Assembly (NCBI GenBank): GCA_001275005.1
Contig: JWZX01003015.1
Location: 1 to 38,176, forward strand
DNA length: 38,176 nucleotides
Source of the DNA: Chrysochromulina tobinii
Lineage: Eukaryota > Haptophyta > Prymnesiales > Chrysochromulinaceae
Direction of reading: 5' to 3'
Notes under the pieces: model-generated
What the model was told of the DNA's origin: nothing
The model's database searches: none
The model's input: the letters and a program-made list of their open reading frames with translations, nothing else
Part shown: positions 9,884 through 18,893 of the stretch, piece by piece
How the letters are laid out: each line of letters begins with the position of its first letter
Position numbering within the stretch: the first letter of the stretch is position 1
Translations under genes and position numbers: made by a program

Positions 9884-12103
9884 TCAGTCCAGGCCCTCCA
9901 TTCCCTCGTCGGCGTCGGCCTCATCCTCCTCGACCCAAAGCTCGTCCTCCTCCTCCTCCTCCTCGCCCTCGCCATCCTCGCCATCCTCGCCGTACTCATC
10001 GTCCGTATCGTCCTCCCGCACCACCTGCAGCGTGACCGTTTGCAGGGCGTCGCACCCAGCGTAGGACAAGCACACAGCATGCACCTCAAGCTTGAGCTCA
10101 TCCGCCGCCCTCACGCGCGTGCGCATCACACCCGTCCATTGGACGCCGCTCTTCTTGTCCTTGGCCTTGCCCGCGCCCTTGGTGACCGCCACGGGCGCCC
10201 GCAACGGCGCTTTCCACTTTGTCCATTCCTTCGGCGCTGCACAGATCGCCCGCACGCCCCCCCCTTTCCCCTCGACGCCCCCCTCATCCCCCTCCACGAG
10301 CAAAAGCATCCAGGCCTCGGGCTTCTGGTGTGGGAAGAGCGGCGCGTGGCACGAGGCGGCGGGTAGCGCTCCGCTGCGTGCGCCGCTCTCGCGGTGAGCC
10401 AGATGGAGCGTCGCCTCCACCGTCAACAAATCGCCTTCCCTTGGCGGTCCCTCCTCGTCCTTCACGCCCGCAAAGTTCACAGTGAGCGTGGCGCGCGGGA
10501 AGACGCGCTCGCAAAAGGCGTGCACATCCGAGCGTGCGGACCCGCCCTCGAGCCCTGCGCGCACCAGGAGCGCGTCGCGCGCGTGCCGCTCCATGCTGAC
10601 GAAGTCCGCAAGCGACTTCGGAGCGTCCTCCTGAGCGTCCTCTCCTTGGCGGAAGGAGGCGCACAGCAGTCGCGCTGCGCACGCCGGATCCACACAAGGC
10701 AGTTGGAGAAGCTGGAGAAGCGGCGTGCCGGCGCCGCGCGGCGGCAGCGCCTGGTGTAGGCTCTGGGCGAGTGAGAGCACCGGCCGCACGCATTCGGCGA
10801 AGCCTAGGCTATGCTTGAGCACCGCTTCCATGAAGAAGGCCTCGAGGATCGTTGGCATGTAGAGCAGGAGGTTTTGTAACGGCTTCTGCAGCTCGAGCGG
10901 CACCGGCAGCCGCTGCAGATGCGCCAGTAGCAGCCACTCGAATGCCGTGTCCATGCTCACCTTCTCGCTTGCCCCGGCCGTCGCCCCCGCCCCCACTTGG
11001 GCCTTCGCTCGAGCAGCAGAAGACTCCATCGCGGCCAGTTCCAGAGCTTGCTCGGCCAGTGGCGACCGCGATCCCTTGGCGATTGCGGCGTCGCCATTGC
11101 CGCCCTCACGCTCACCGCCGCCGCCGCCTTTGCCCTTCTTGCGCTTGCGCGCCTTGCCACCTCCTGTCTCGCCCTCGGCGCAGTCCGCCTCCGCCTCTGT
11201 CCCCTCTCTTGATCCGCCCGGGACATCGCCGCGACTCGCCGCAACCGTTGGCACGGCTCCCGCGGCGCTCGCCTTCGGCTGTAGCTGCAGAAGCGCGCGG
11301 CGCTGCTCGTCGCTCAGCGCCGTCTCGGATGTGTCGGCCGCGGCGTACGCAGACGCGGCTAGCTGGACCAGATGCTCGCGCACTGCCTTCGCGCCACTCC
11401 GCTTGAGAGCTTCGCGGTAGTGTTCGGAGGCCACTTCACCGATCTTCGAGGCGCGTTTGGCCTGGGGATCGCCATTATCACGCATGCAGCACAGGGCGAT
11501 CAGTGGCACGCCGAGCACGAGCATCAGCGCGGGCAGCAGTGCTGCCTCGTCCAGCATCCACGCGGGCAGGCCCATCCCGTATGCGAATCCTTGATACCCG
11601 TCCGGGCTGCCGAACTTTCTAAAGTTACTCGCCGCGACGGGATCCGTGAGGATGGCATGCGCCTTGACGATCGCCGAGAAGCGCGCCCTCGCCGCCGGGT
11701 CGGGGTTCTTGTCGGGGTGGTACACGCGCGCGAGCTGCCTGTACGCTGCCTTCACCTCAGTGATGTTCGAGCTCGAATCGATGCCAAGGGCCTCGTGAGG
11801 ATCGAATGGCGCCGCTTCGCCGGGACCCGCACCCAGGATCCCGTACAATACCAGGAGCTCTGCCAGCAACGATAGCACGAGCACCAGATTGGTGACCGAT
11901 GCCCATCGAGGCCCGAGGCGCTCATCTATGGCCGTCGCTTTTACGACCACAGGAGACGCGACGTCAAAGCCAACTGCCATCCAACAGTCACGCTCACGTG
12001 GCGCACCAGGGCTGCACGTCTTCACGAGCAGCGCAGAGAGTAGCACGGCCGTGATGACGGCCAGCACGAACGAGTCACCGGCGGTCAAGTCCGCTGGTGC
12101 CAT
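9884..12103 (-). CDS. SEC63: SEC63, ER translocon J-domain subunit
   Basis: A single 739-residue exon. The order of parts is that of Sec63: a membrane helix at about 11-31, a second at about 70-90, then a luminal J domain (about 98-165) with the HPD motif at 129-131 (YHPDKN). A third helix follows at about 186-206, then a large cytosolic Sec63/Brl region (about 220-690) and a highly acidic tail of Glu/Asp runs. Sec63 recruits the luminal Hsp70 BiP to the Sec61/Sec62 channel and drives post-translational protein import into the ER. The J domain sits between helices 2 and 3, which separates Sec63 from ordinary DnaJ proteins. A charged low-complexity insert rich in Gly/Lys lies near 310-335. Its start lies only 109 bp from the stop of the AMP deaminase gene upstream of it on the same strand. 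Confidence 0.92.
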   Translation of the reverse strand: MAPADLTAGDSFVLAVITAVLLSALLVKTCSPGAPRERDCWMAVGFDVASPVVVKATAIDERLGPRWASVTNLVLVLSLLAELLVLYGILGAGPGEAAPFDPHEALGIDSSSNITEVKAAYRQLARVYHPDKNPDPAARARFSAIVKAHAILTDPVAASNFRKFGSPDGYQGFAYGMGLPAWMLDEAALLPALMLVLGVPLIALCCMRDNGDPQAKRASKIGEVASEHYREALKRSGAKAVREHLVQLAASAYAAADTSETALSDEQRRALLQLQPKASAAGAVPTVAASRGDVPGGSREGTEAEADCAEGETGGGKARKRKKGKGGGGGEREGGNGDAAIAKGSRSPLAEQALELAAMESSAARAKAQVGAGATAGASEKVSMDTAFEWLLLAHLQRLPVPLELQKPLQNLLLYMPTILEAFFMEAVLKHSLGFAECVRPVLSLAQSLHQALPPRGAGTPLLQLLQLPCVDPACAARLLCASFRQGEDAQEDAPKSLADFVSMERHARDALLVRAGLEGGSARSDVHAFCERVFPRATLTVNFAGVKDEEGPPREGDLLTVEATLHLAHRESGARSGALPAASCHAPLFPHQKPEAWMLLLVEGDEGGVEGKGGGVRAICAAPKEWTKWKAPLRAPVAVTKGAGKAKDKKSGVQWTGVMRTRVRAADELKLEVHAVCLSYAGCDALQTVTLQVVREDDTDDEYGEDGEDGEGEEEEEEDELWVEEDEADADEGMEGLD

Positions 12104-12212
12104 CCGACACGAGCCTCGTCGCGACTCCTTTGGTAAACGAGTGTGAAGAAACCTGTGAACTACTGGTAACGCACTCGTCGTGCACCGGCGGCCGTTTCGT
12201 CCACTGACGCGC

Positions 12213-14096
12213 TCACTTTGCAGGCTCCACCATGTAGAGCGACTTTTTGAACCCGCGAATACCGAACGTGGCGCGGAGAGTCTTCGAGGAGAAGAAGCTC
12301 GCCAACATACCTGGCTTAGCTGGCGACTTGCCGCCCTTGCGAAAGACTTGTTCCATCACTGCATCGTCGATCATGCTTTCGGTCTTCACCAGTTCCCGAT
12401 TCTTCGCGAATCGCTGGTTCCCCCACGCTGTCAGCTTTTTATCCGCGGGATCGGAGCGCTCCAGCCCATGGACCGGGTACATGGGCGGAGGCAGGCCGAT
12501 GATCACAAAGTTGCGCGCCCTCTCATCGTGCCGGAAGTCGAATCGGCGCTTGGGCACGTTACACCGATCGCACGGGTCCGGTCCTCCGATGAGCTCCTCA
12601 CGAAGCTCATGGCGTGCGGACGAGATGAGGACGGAATTGCGCGCGATCTCGCTCAAATCGGTCATCGTCAGACTCCATGCGTGCTTCGCCGTGATGTACT
12701 CCTCGAGCTGGGGCTGGTTGCTCATGTGGAACTGGAGGGGGTCGTCGGTTGTGAGCGTCACGCGCAAGCCACGCTTGAACATCATCGGGAACGGGTTCTT
12801 TGCATATGGCAGGAAGAGGCAAGCGTTGCTGATCGGCGAGACTGAAATCGGGAAGTCTGCGAGGTAGTACAGGTACTGCAGCACCGGCTGGTGCTCGAGG
12901 TTGATGCCGTGCGAGATGCCATTCGCAAAGAGGAATGTGCTCGCCAGGTGATGAGGCGGACCAGCCTCGCCCGCGTGCGGCCGAAACTTGAACGTGTTCA
13001 GACCCTTGTCCTGGCGAATGGCGTTGAGCGCCCTCAGATTGTGCCAAAAGTAGAAGGTGTAGTAGCTGTACGGCGGGTTCTGGTCTCTGTCGTACTTGGT
13101 CGCCGGAGGGTACTCGCTGATGAAGAAGGGGTCGTCCTGAGCTTCGTTGTCCACGGTGTCGATGCATTTGATCTGCTTGAGCAGCTTGGCCAGGTTCTCA
13201 TGCTTCTCAGGGTGGAGGGTGGCCTCAAACATCGGCCCAAAGAAGTTGTTCAGCAGCTCCCCAAAGTTGTTGATGGCCTTCATCTTCTTCCAGACGTGGT
13301 ACACGCGTGGAAACTGGATCGCATAGAGCACGTGCTTGTGCCACGGCCTCGCCGTTTCGAACCAGTCGCCGAGCTCCGCCCACTCCCCGTACTTGCGGGC
13401 GTACACGGACACACGCGGCTCGAGAAAGATGTTGCTCTGTTGGGCCTTGTCAGCCATGCGGCTGATGATCTCCTTGAGGTAGCGGCCACCGAGGATCTGA
13501 GGCTTGAAGAGCAGATCAGCCAACGCCTTTGAGCGGAACGGGGTGAACGCCGCGTTGAACTCGTCAAAGTCGCGGTACATGTCAGCCGTACTCTGGGTAC
13601 GGAGGTCATCGATGGCGGTCTTGCCCGGTTCAAAGCCAGCGGCGAGAATCATCTCGCCGATCGTCTGCTTGGCGTCGTAGGGCATGTGGCCGTCGCGTGC
13701 GTAGATCTCGTTCAGATACGCGAGCAGCTCAGGCGAGGTCATGAGAGCCGAGAGGTGCAGGTGTGTGTCAACCTTGGCGGCCATGTAGAAGTCGGTGTTG
13801 TCGCTGCGGGTCTCAACGTCCTCCAGCCGCTTCTCGGTGAGCTCATAGCCCTCATAGTGCAGATCGTTGAGGCGCAAATGATTCTCGCAGAACCGAGACA
13901 GCGATGGGTTTTCCATCAATTGGTACAAGCGAGCCATGGAGGACGTGGCCACCTCATACACCGGCCCCACATAAGGCTCCGTGCCTGGCACTTTTGCCTG
14001 CAAGAGATCAGTACGGAGCTGCAGAAGCTCGCGCAGGGCTTTGGCGTCGCCGAGTTGTGCAGTCGGCATGGTGTTCGTACCGCCAACCTTAGACAT
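12213..14096 (-). CDS. AMP deaminase, short and divergent
   Basis: A single 627-residue exon. It hydrolyses AMP to IMP and ammonia in the purine nucleotide cycle. Family signatures are in order: KVDTHLH (zinc ligands H112, H114), RPHAGEAG near 373, ISHG near 390, and TLTTDDPLQFH near 450 with the catalytic/zinc Asp pair, followed by EIARNSVL. The segment between motifs 1 and 2, including NPPYSYY, also matches the family. It is shorter than fungal and animal enzymes (about 750-850 residues) because it lacks the long N-terminal regulatory region. The normally conserved MNQKHLLRFIK stretch after the HxH motif is replaced by MTSPELLAYLNEIY, and RPHCGEAG has become RPHAGEAG. The roughly 50 residues after the core are basic and unrecognised. 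Probably cytosolic. Confidence 0.93.
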   Translation of the reverse strand: MSKVGGTNTMPTAQLGDAKALRELLQLRTDLLQAKVPGTEPYVGPVYEVATSSMARLYQLMENPSLSRFCENHLRLNDLHYEGYELTEKRLEDVETRSDNTDFYMAAKVDTHLHLSALMTSPELLAYLNEIYARDGHMPYDAKQTIGEMILAAGFEPGKTAIDDLRTQSTADMYRDFDEFNAAFTPFRSKALADLLFKPQILGGRYLKEIISRMADKAQQSNIFLEPRVSVYARKYGEWAELGDWFETARPWHKHVLYAIQFPRVYHVWKKMKAINNFGELLNNFFGPMFEATLHPEKHENLAKLLKQIKCIDTVDNEAQDDPFFISEYPPATKYDRDQNPPYSYYTFYFWHNLRALNAIRQDKGLNTFKFRPHAGEAGPPHHLASTFLFANGISHGINLEHQPVLQYLYYLADFPISVSPISNACLFLPYAKNPFPMMFKRGLRVTLTTDDPLQFHMSNQPQLEEYITAKHAWSLTMTDLSEIARNSVLISSARHELREELIGGPDPCDRCNVPKRRFDFRHDERARNFVIIGLPPPMYPVHGLERSDPADKKLTAWGNQRFAKNRELVKTESMIDDAVMEQVFRKGGKSPAKPGMLASFFSSKTLRATFGIRGFKKSLYMVEPAK

Positions 14097-14365
14097 GTGA
14101 CTCTTCCGCGATTACATCAGCTTCCGGCCGAGGCAAAAAGGTCGATCTCGAACCGCTCGGTTTGAAACGGAACTTGGTCCATAAATGGCAAGTAAGGAGA
14201 CACGAATGCATGCAACTTGCAACGCAACTACGCAAGTCACCGTCACGAGATACTGTGGGGGCGGGGTCCGGTCAGAGCAACTGTACGGTACTACACCCAG
14301 GACCCTGACGCTTGAGCTCACCCGCACGACCCACGTCCGAGCTCCCAGGACCCACCCATCGCCCT
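14097..14365. other. Spacer between two minus-strand genes
   Basis: A 269-bp gap between the aldo/keto reductase stop and the AMP deaminase start. It probably holds the deaminase promoter. No motif is assignable. Confidence 0.45.
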
Positions 14366-15709
14366 TTAGCTCTCATTCTTCTCAAAGCCCATCGCCGTGA
14401 AGCCCTTGGCCTTCGGGTCGGAGCGCACGGCGTCGATGATACCCATCTGCTCCGTCGAGAGTGCAAAAGAGTAGACGCCCGCGAGGTTCTCGTCCATATG
14501 AGCCGGGTTGCTCGTACCCGGGATGGCCACAACACCCTTCTGCACGGCCCAGCGCAGCACTACCTGCGCCACCGTTTTGCCGCTCGAACGCGCGATCTGC
14601 TGCAGCGACTCGACGGTGAACATGCTCGCGTGCTGCATCATCGTGCCCTGTAGTGACGCGAGGCGAACGCGCTTTCGGTCGTGAGGTGGTGGCACAATAG
14701 TCGGGCATGCGGGCTCAAGATGGTCCAGCTTGCATGCGGGCTCAATATGGTCCAGCTTGCATGCGGCGGGCTCAACATGGTCCAGTTTCGCAGGTTGCAT
14801 GCGGGCTCAAGATGGTCCAGCTTGCATGCGGGTTCGAGGGCCCACCTGGAAGGGGGACCATGCGGTGATGGCGATGCTGTGCTTCTGGCAGTAATCGACG
14901 ACCTCCTGCTGCCAATCAGGCGCCCACGGGTTGTACTGGATTTGGTTCACGCTCACTGGCGCCAGGCCGAGCTTTTCGAGCGCCTCGATCTGCGAGATTC
15001 CAAAATTGGACACACCGATATTGCGAACGAGACCGGCGTCTCGCAGCGCGGAGAGCTTGGTCCATGCATTCACTCGGCACTCGACCGCCGTGCCGTTGCG
15101 GCAGCGCCCGAGCGGCCCGAAGCCCTCCGGATGGTGCAGCAGCACCAGGTCCAAATAGTCCAGGCCCAGCTGCTTCAGCATGGTACGCACCTCCACGTCG
15201 ACCTCGTTGCCCGAATAAAAGCGCGGGCCGAGTTTAGACGTGACGAAGAGCTCGGAGCGTTGCACACCGCGCTCAGCGGCTGCCGCGATTGCATGGCCGA
15301 TGGCCTCGTTGTTCATGTAAAGGTACGCCGCATCGAGGTGGCGACCGCCTTTGAGGAGGTACCACAAGACCGAACGGCTCACCGAGTGGAAATCGTACGC
15401 GGTAGCTCGGCAGCAAAGACCGAGGCCGAGCATGGGAAAGGAGTCTTTGGTCCCGCGCAATGAAAGAAACTTCTCCCCGCTTGGGCGCGCGGCGGGCTTG
15501 AGGTCTGCCGGCACTCGTGGCGTTGGCGAACGCTCCTCCCACCAATCATCACCCACGATGGTCGCCGGCAAGTAGCCATTTGCGAGGGGTATGATTGTGG
15601 CAAATGCGCGGCCCTCGGGAATGTGCGCTTGTGAGCAGAATCCAACAAGACTTGCGATCAACGCCACCACTAGCGCACACGGATACACGCAGAGCTTGCG
15701 CAACATCAT
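14366..15709 (-). CDS. Aldo/keto reductase with N-terminal signal sequence, two exons
   Basis: Exon 1 is 15709-14846 (288 codons) and exon 2 is 14647-14366 (93 codons plus stop), giving 381 residues. The barrel carries the catalytic tetrad of the family: D126 and Y131 (HLDAAYLYMNNEAIG), K159 (FVTSKLG) and H192 (LVLLHHPEG). NIGVSNFG and VNQIQYNPW follow. Exon 2 supplies the NADPH-binding end (AQVVLRWAVQKGVVAIPGTSNP, DENLAGV). The junction is phase 0 and joins ITAWSPFQ to GTMMQHASM, where the family continues into its last strands. The N-terminus is a hydrophobic signal-type sequence (about residues 8-27), so the enzyme is probably targeted to the ER lumen, exterior or plastid. The physiological carbonyl substrate cannot be read from sequence. 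Confidence 0.88.
14648..14845 (-). other. Intron of the aldo/keto reductase gene
   Basis: A 198-nt intron on the minus strand with donor CAG|GTGGGC and acceptor CTACAG|GGC, phase 0. Two thirds of it is a minisatellite. Reading through from exon 1 reaches a stop after twelve codons. Confidence 0.8.
14705..14838. repeat. 27-bp minisatellite within the intron
   Basis: Five units start at 14705, 14732, 14759, 14797 and 14824. Each begins GCATGCGGGCTCAA and continues to CCAGCTT. Units 1, 2 and 4 are 27 bp. Unit 3 has a 3-bp insertion and is followed by an 8-bp spacer; unit 5 is partial and diverged. On the minus strand, in the frame of exon 2, the units read as KLDHxEPAC nonapeptides without a stop. 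Confidence 0.92.
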
Positions 15710-16907
15710 CGCCTGCCTCCGCTGCCGAAGTGACGAACGTGTGTACCGGTACCGGTATCGAAGGTCATTAGTTTCGTCAAGCCGCGCGTTTCAGCGCTTC
15801 GAAGCACGGTAAAGGTTTTACATGTTCTGAGCACTCTATAACGCTCGTTTGAGTACACGATGTACTTGAGTGTTTTTTCGACTACTTGTACAACTAAACT
15901 TGTGAGAAATGAGAGTCTTCCTCTCTTCCACGACGTTGTACGTCGTGTGGGCGATCGTAATGCCTATGGTGACTCCGGATCCCCGGATCTGGGGATGCAG
16001 ACTAAAAGCCGTACGCCTGAGGAACATGGGCGCACATGGACCTGCTGTAGAGGATGCAGACGAGAGCAGGGACCGACCCGATCTGATCGGCGTATGCTTA
16101 CATGCATTGAACGCGAGGCGGCGGTGCGCTGCGCGTCCCGGAGACGGCACGCCCGTCAATCGCCCCCGGGCTTGTCATTTCGTCCCAAGCGCGTACAATA
16201 CATGTGAGTGCGGCCCATGCCGACAGGCCATCCATGCCGACAGGCCATCATGGCCAGAACTCATTGTCCTGCGCGCACACGAGCGAGGGCGCAGGAGTGA
16301 GCCACAGGGAGCTGGTGCGGCAGCTCGCACAGCAAGCATACAGAGGTGCGACCTCCCCCGGTGAGCGGCATTCGCGACCAACCACCGCCAGCTCTTGCGC
16401 ATCAGAGAGGCAGTGGAGTGCGGCGGGACAACGCGTCTGGCCTCTTGGCCCAACTCCCACAAGCGGCGTGTCTACGTGGCAGCACCCGCAAATACACGCA
16501 AGCTGCGGTCCACGCAGAACCGCGAGGGCGAAGCGGGGCTGGCGCGCACCGCAAAGAACATGAAGTCAGTCACCATGAGCATGAAGAGTGACGCCGTCAA
16601 AACTGACCACATAGTCCAGATGTTGGCCGCGAAATTCATAAACAAGCTGGCCCCGAAGAGGGTCACTAGGACACCCTGCCGCGTGTTCATGACTCCCTGC
16701 GGATTGCGCGCAGGTCCAGCACCGCTTCCGTCGCGCGGACAGCTACTCGATCGAAGGACCCGAAGAAAAAGTCCTCAAGAAATGACGCGTTGTTCGAGAG
16801 GAATTCATGCGCTGGAACTGGCGCTCCGGGTTCATGCTTCATCGCGAAAGTCGATAAATGCGAAGCAGTTCGTGCATGTGAAAAGTCGAGCCCTTTGGTT
16901 CCCTCCG
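15710..16907. other. 1.2-kb intergenic region, mostly without recognisable genes
   Basis: This region lies between the divergent starts of the aldo/keto reductase (-) and the membrane SDR (+). AT-richer stretches at about 15760-15960 look non-coding. The SDR reading frame stays open back to 16395, but its upstream residues are basic, unstructured and match nothing I know. A hydrophobic minus-strand frame at 16472-16690 is listed separately. TGCCGACAGGCCATC is nearly duplicated at 16218-16250. Confidence 0.5.
16472..16690 (-). CDS. Possible small two-helix membrane protein or exon
   Basis: A 72-residue open frame whose first 50 residues form two strongly hydrophobic segments (GVLVTLFGASLFMNFAANIW and WSVLTASLFMLMVTDFMFFA). 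This is unlike the Arg/Pro-rich noise typical of shadow frames here. A possible acceptor (CCGCAG|GGAGTCATG) lies just before the ATG, and a possible donor (GCG|GTGCGC) lies after the second helix, so it could be an internal exon rather than a whole gene. No family is recognised. It may equally be chance. Confidence 0.25.
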   Translation of the reverse strand: MNTRQGVLVTLFGASLFMNFAANIWTMWSVLTASLFMLMVTDFMFFAVRASPASPSRFCVDRSLRVFAGAAT

Positions 16908-18309
16908 ATGGCCGCTGTACTGGTACTGGAGAGCACGGAGATGCTGACGGCGTCACCGCCTGCACCCTCGCCGCCCGTACCTGTACTGGAAAGCAGCACG
17001 GAGGTGCTGACGGCGTCACCGCCTGCGCCCTCGCCGCCCCTACCTGTACTGGAGAGCAGCACGAAGGTGCTGACGGCGTCACCGCCTGCGGCGCCCTCGC
17101 CGCCACCAATCAACAACGGCGTCTTCAGGTCCGACCTTCTCACCGCCTACGAGGCTCTTCGATCGCCCGACGGTCTGATCGGCAAGGCCGACCTCATGGC
17201 ACTCCTCATCGGCGGTGTGCTAGCTGCAGCGGTGCTGTTCCTCACCTTGCTCACCTGGCGAAGGACATGCGGACGGCTGCGCCTTCGCTGTCAGAGCTGC
17301 CTCGCCGTGGGCTTCGCAGCGCCAGACGACGTTGAGGGAGCAGAGCTTCTTTATTCCGGACTGCCACGTTCGGATGGATTGGCTGCAGGAGCGCCGCCGG
17401 ACTGGAAAGCTCCGCCGGCGGTCGAGTGGTCCCTAAGTGGCAAGGTCGCCCTCGTGACGGGCGGATCCAAGGGATTGGGTCGTGCGATCGTAGAGGAGCT
17501 GCTCAAACACGGCTGCGAGGTGCTCACATGCGCTCGCGACCTGACCCCACTAGCCGCGCTCGTGAGTTCAGAGCCGCGCTGCGTCGCTGTGCAGGCGGAC
17601 GTTGCGACGGCGGAGGGGCGGCAGAAGCTGCTCGCCCTCATCGCTCGCCGCTACTCAGGCAATCTCGACATCCTCGTCAACAATGTGGGCACCAACCTAC
17701 GGCGCACCAGCGCCTCGCATGAGTATACAGACGCGGAGTATGATCTCGTCCACACGACGAACCAATCGTCCGCCTTCCACCTCACTCGGCAGTGCTACGC
17801 CGCGCTCAAGAAGCGCAAGGGCAGCGTGGTCAACGTCTCTTCCGTTTCCGGCTCCATGGTCGACAACACGGGTGCGCCGTATGCGGTACGCCAAGAGCCA
17901 ATCGAACGCTTGCGTGCAGACCCGAACCGCAGGGCCACGTCGCTCCATTTCGCTCATCGGCCGCGCCCCGTGCTGGCCCGGGTGTGCATCGGCCTCGCAG
18001 ATGACCAAGGCGGCTCTCGAGCAGATGACGCGCTACCTCGCGTGCGAGTGGGGTCCCGACGGCGTTCGAGTCAACGCCGTCGCGCCCTGGTTCATCTCTA
18101 CGCCGCTGACGGAGCCCTTCTTGCGAGACAGCAGTTTCCACGCCGCCGTGAAGCGCGTCACGCCGCTGGGCCGCGTCGGCGAGCCCCATGAGGTTGCCTG
18201 CGTGGTCGCATTCCTGGCGATGCCCGCCGCCGGTTACATCACCGGGCAGGTGCTTGGCATAGACGGCGCAATGATGCAAGAGGGCTTCCGGTATGAGAGC
18301 GCTCATTGA
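16908..18309 (+). CDS. Membrane-anchored short-chain dehydrogenase, tropinone-reductase-like, two exons
   Basis: Exons are 16908-17885 and 18001-18309, giving 428 residues. The N-terminus holds three copies of a VLESST-VLTASPPAPSPP repeat, then one membrane helix (about 95-116, LMALLIGGVLAAAVLFLTLL), then a classical SDR domain. Its cofactor motif is TGGSKGLG at 184-191, followed by NNVG, catalytic S312 (VNVSSVSG), Y325 and K329. The YxxxK motif is split by the intron: exon 1 ends in GAPYA and exon 2 begins MTKAALEQ. VRVNAVAPWFI.TPLT and the C-terminal ITGQVLGIDGA are typical of the tropinone reductase-like subgroup. It reduces or oxidises a carbonyl/alcohol with NAD(P)H; the substrate is unknown. 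The start at 16908 is chosen because sequence upstream lacks protein-like character. Confidence 0.85.
16922..17107 (+). repeat. Tandem ~60-bp repeat coding VLESST...SPPAPSPP
   Basis: Three in-frame imperfect copies of about 60-63 bp, each beginning GTACTGGA and running into GCGTCACCGCCTGC. They encode a Ser/Thr/Pro-rich, probably glycosylated or disordered stalk next to the membrane helix. Confidence 0.88.
17886..18000 (+). other. Intron of the membrane SDR gene
   Basis: A 115-nt GT-AG intron (GTACGCC...CTCGCAG), phase 0, exactly between the Tyr and Lys of the catalytic YxxxK motif. Splicing rebuilds Y-A-M-T-K and the conserved helix after it. Confidence 0.88.
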
Positions 18310-18893
18310 GAGCTGAGGGGGCCGAGGCATGTTCACGTGTGTACACGCGCAGTCGCCGTCTCCGGGTCTCCGCCTCGACTATTCCGAAACGCCGTTTTGG
18401 GTTTTCGTCGAAGTTCAAGTTCAAGTTACTACATAAACAACAGACACTCTAGCGGAAGCCTATCGAATCACTGCTCTCGAGCTTGAACTAACTCACTTTC
18501 GTCGTTTCGAGGATCGAGCGCTTACGGCACATGAAAAGTCTTTTCGTTTCGCTTCCGTATAGGAGGAGTTCAAGTTCAACTTCAAGTTACTACATAAACA
18601 GCATAAACAACAGACAACCTAAAGGAAGCCTATCGAATGTGCTCTCGAGGCTTGCAGTGGTGGTGAAAGATTGTTGACGTGAGACACACAGGGGAGAAAA
18701 AACGGAAAGAGCACGAGCGGGAAGGAGACGGGGAGGAGACACGCCACAGGGTGCTAGCCTGCGTGCCCTCAGAGTACAATCGAAGAGAACAGAACTTGAA
18801 CTTGAACTTGAACTAGAATTATATGCATATTATAGACCTTGAAATATACGAGACTTTACTTGGAACTTTTCGTTAATCTCCGAAACGAGAACC
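18310..18893. repeat. Spacer with a diverged direct repeat and TTCAAG runs
   Basis: No gene is seen. Copy A (about 18411-18487) and copy B (about 18568-18655) share TTCAAGTTACTACATAAAC, AACAACAGACA, GGAAGCCTATCGAAT and GCTCTCGAG, with small insertions in B. Both copies begin with TTCAAG repeats. The reverse complement, (CTTGAA)n, occurs at 18792-18814, just upstream of the rubredoxin leader. The purine-rich stretch 18690-18745 is GGGAGA-rich. Confidence 0.75.

Noticed and set aside
9393-10064. 223-residue plus-strand frame ending in a Ser run
   Set aside because: The Ser-rich end is the antisense of the acidic SEC63 tail and the rest is spacer. No family signal.
14366-14800. Separate 144-residue gene
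   Set aside because: Its C-terminal 93 residues are the missing end of the aldo/keto reductase, and its N-terminus is the translated intron minisatellite.
16395-16907. Upstream extension of the membrane-SDR frame
   Set aside because: The frame is open, but the residues are basic and disordered. The repeat and membrane anchor begin after the ATG at 16908, so 16395 is not accepted as the start.
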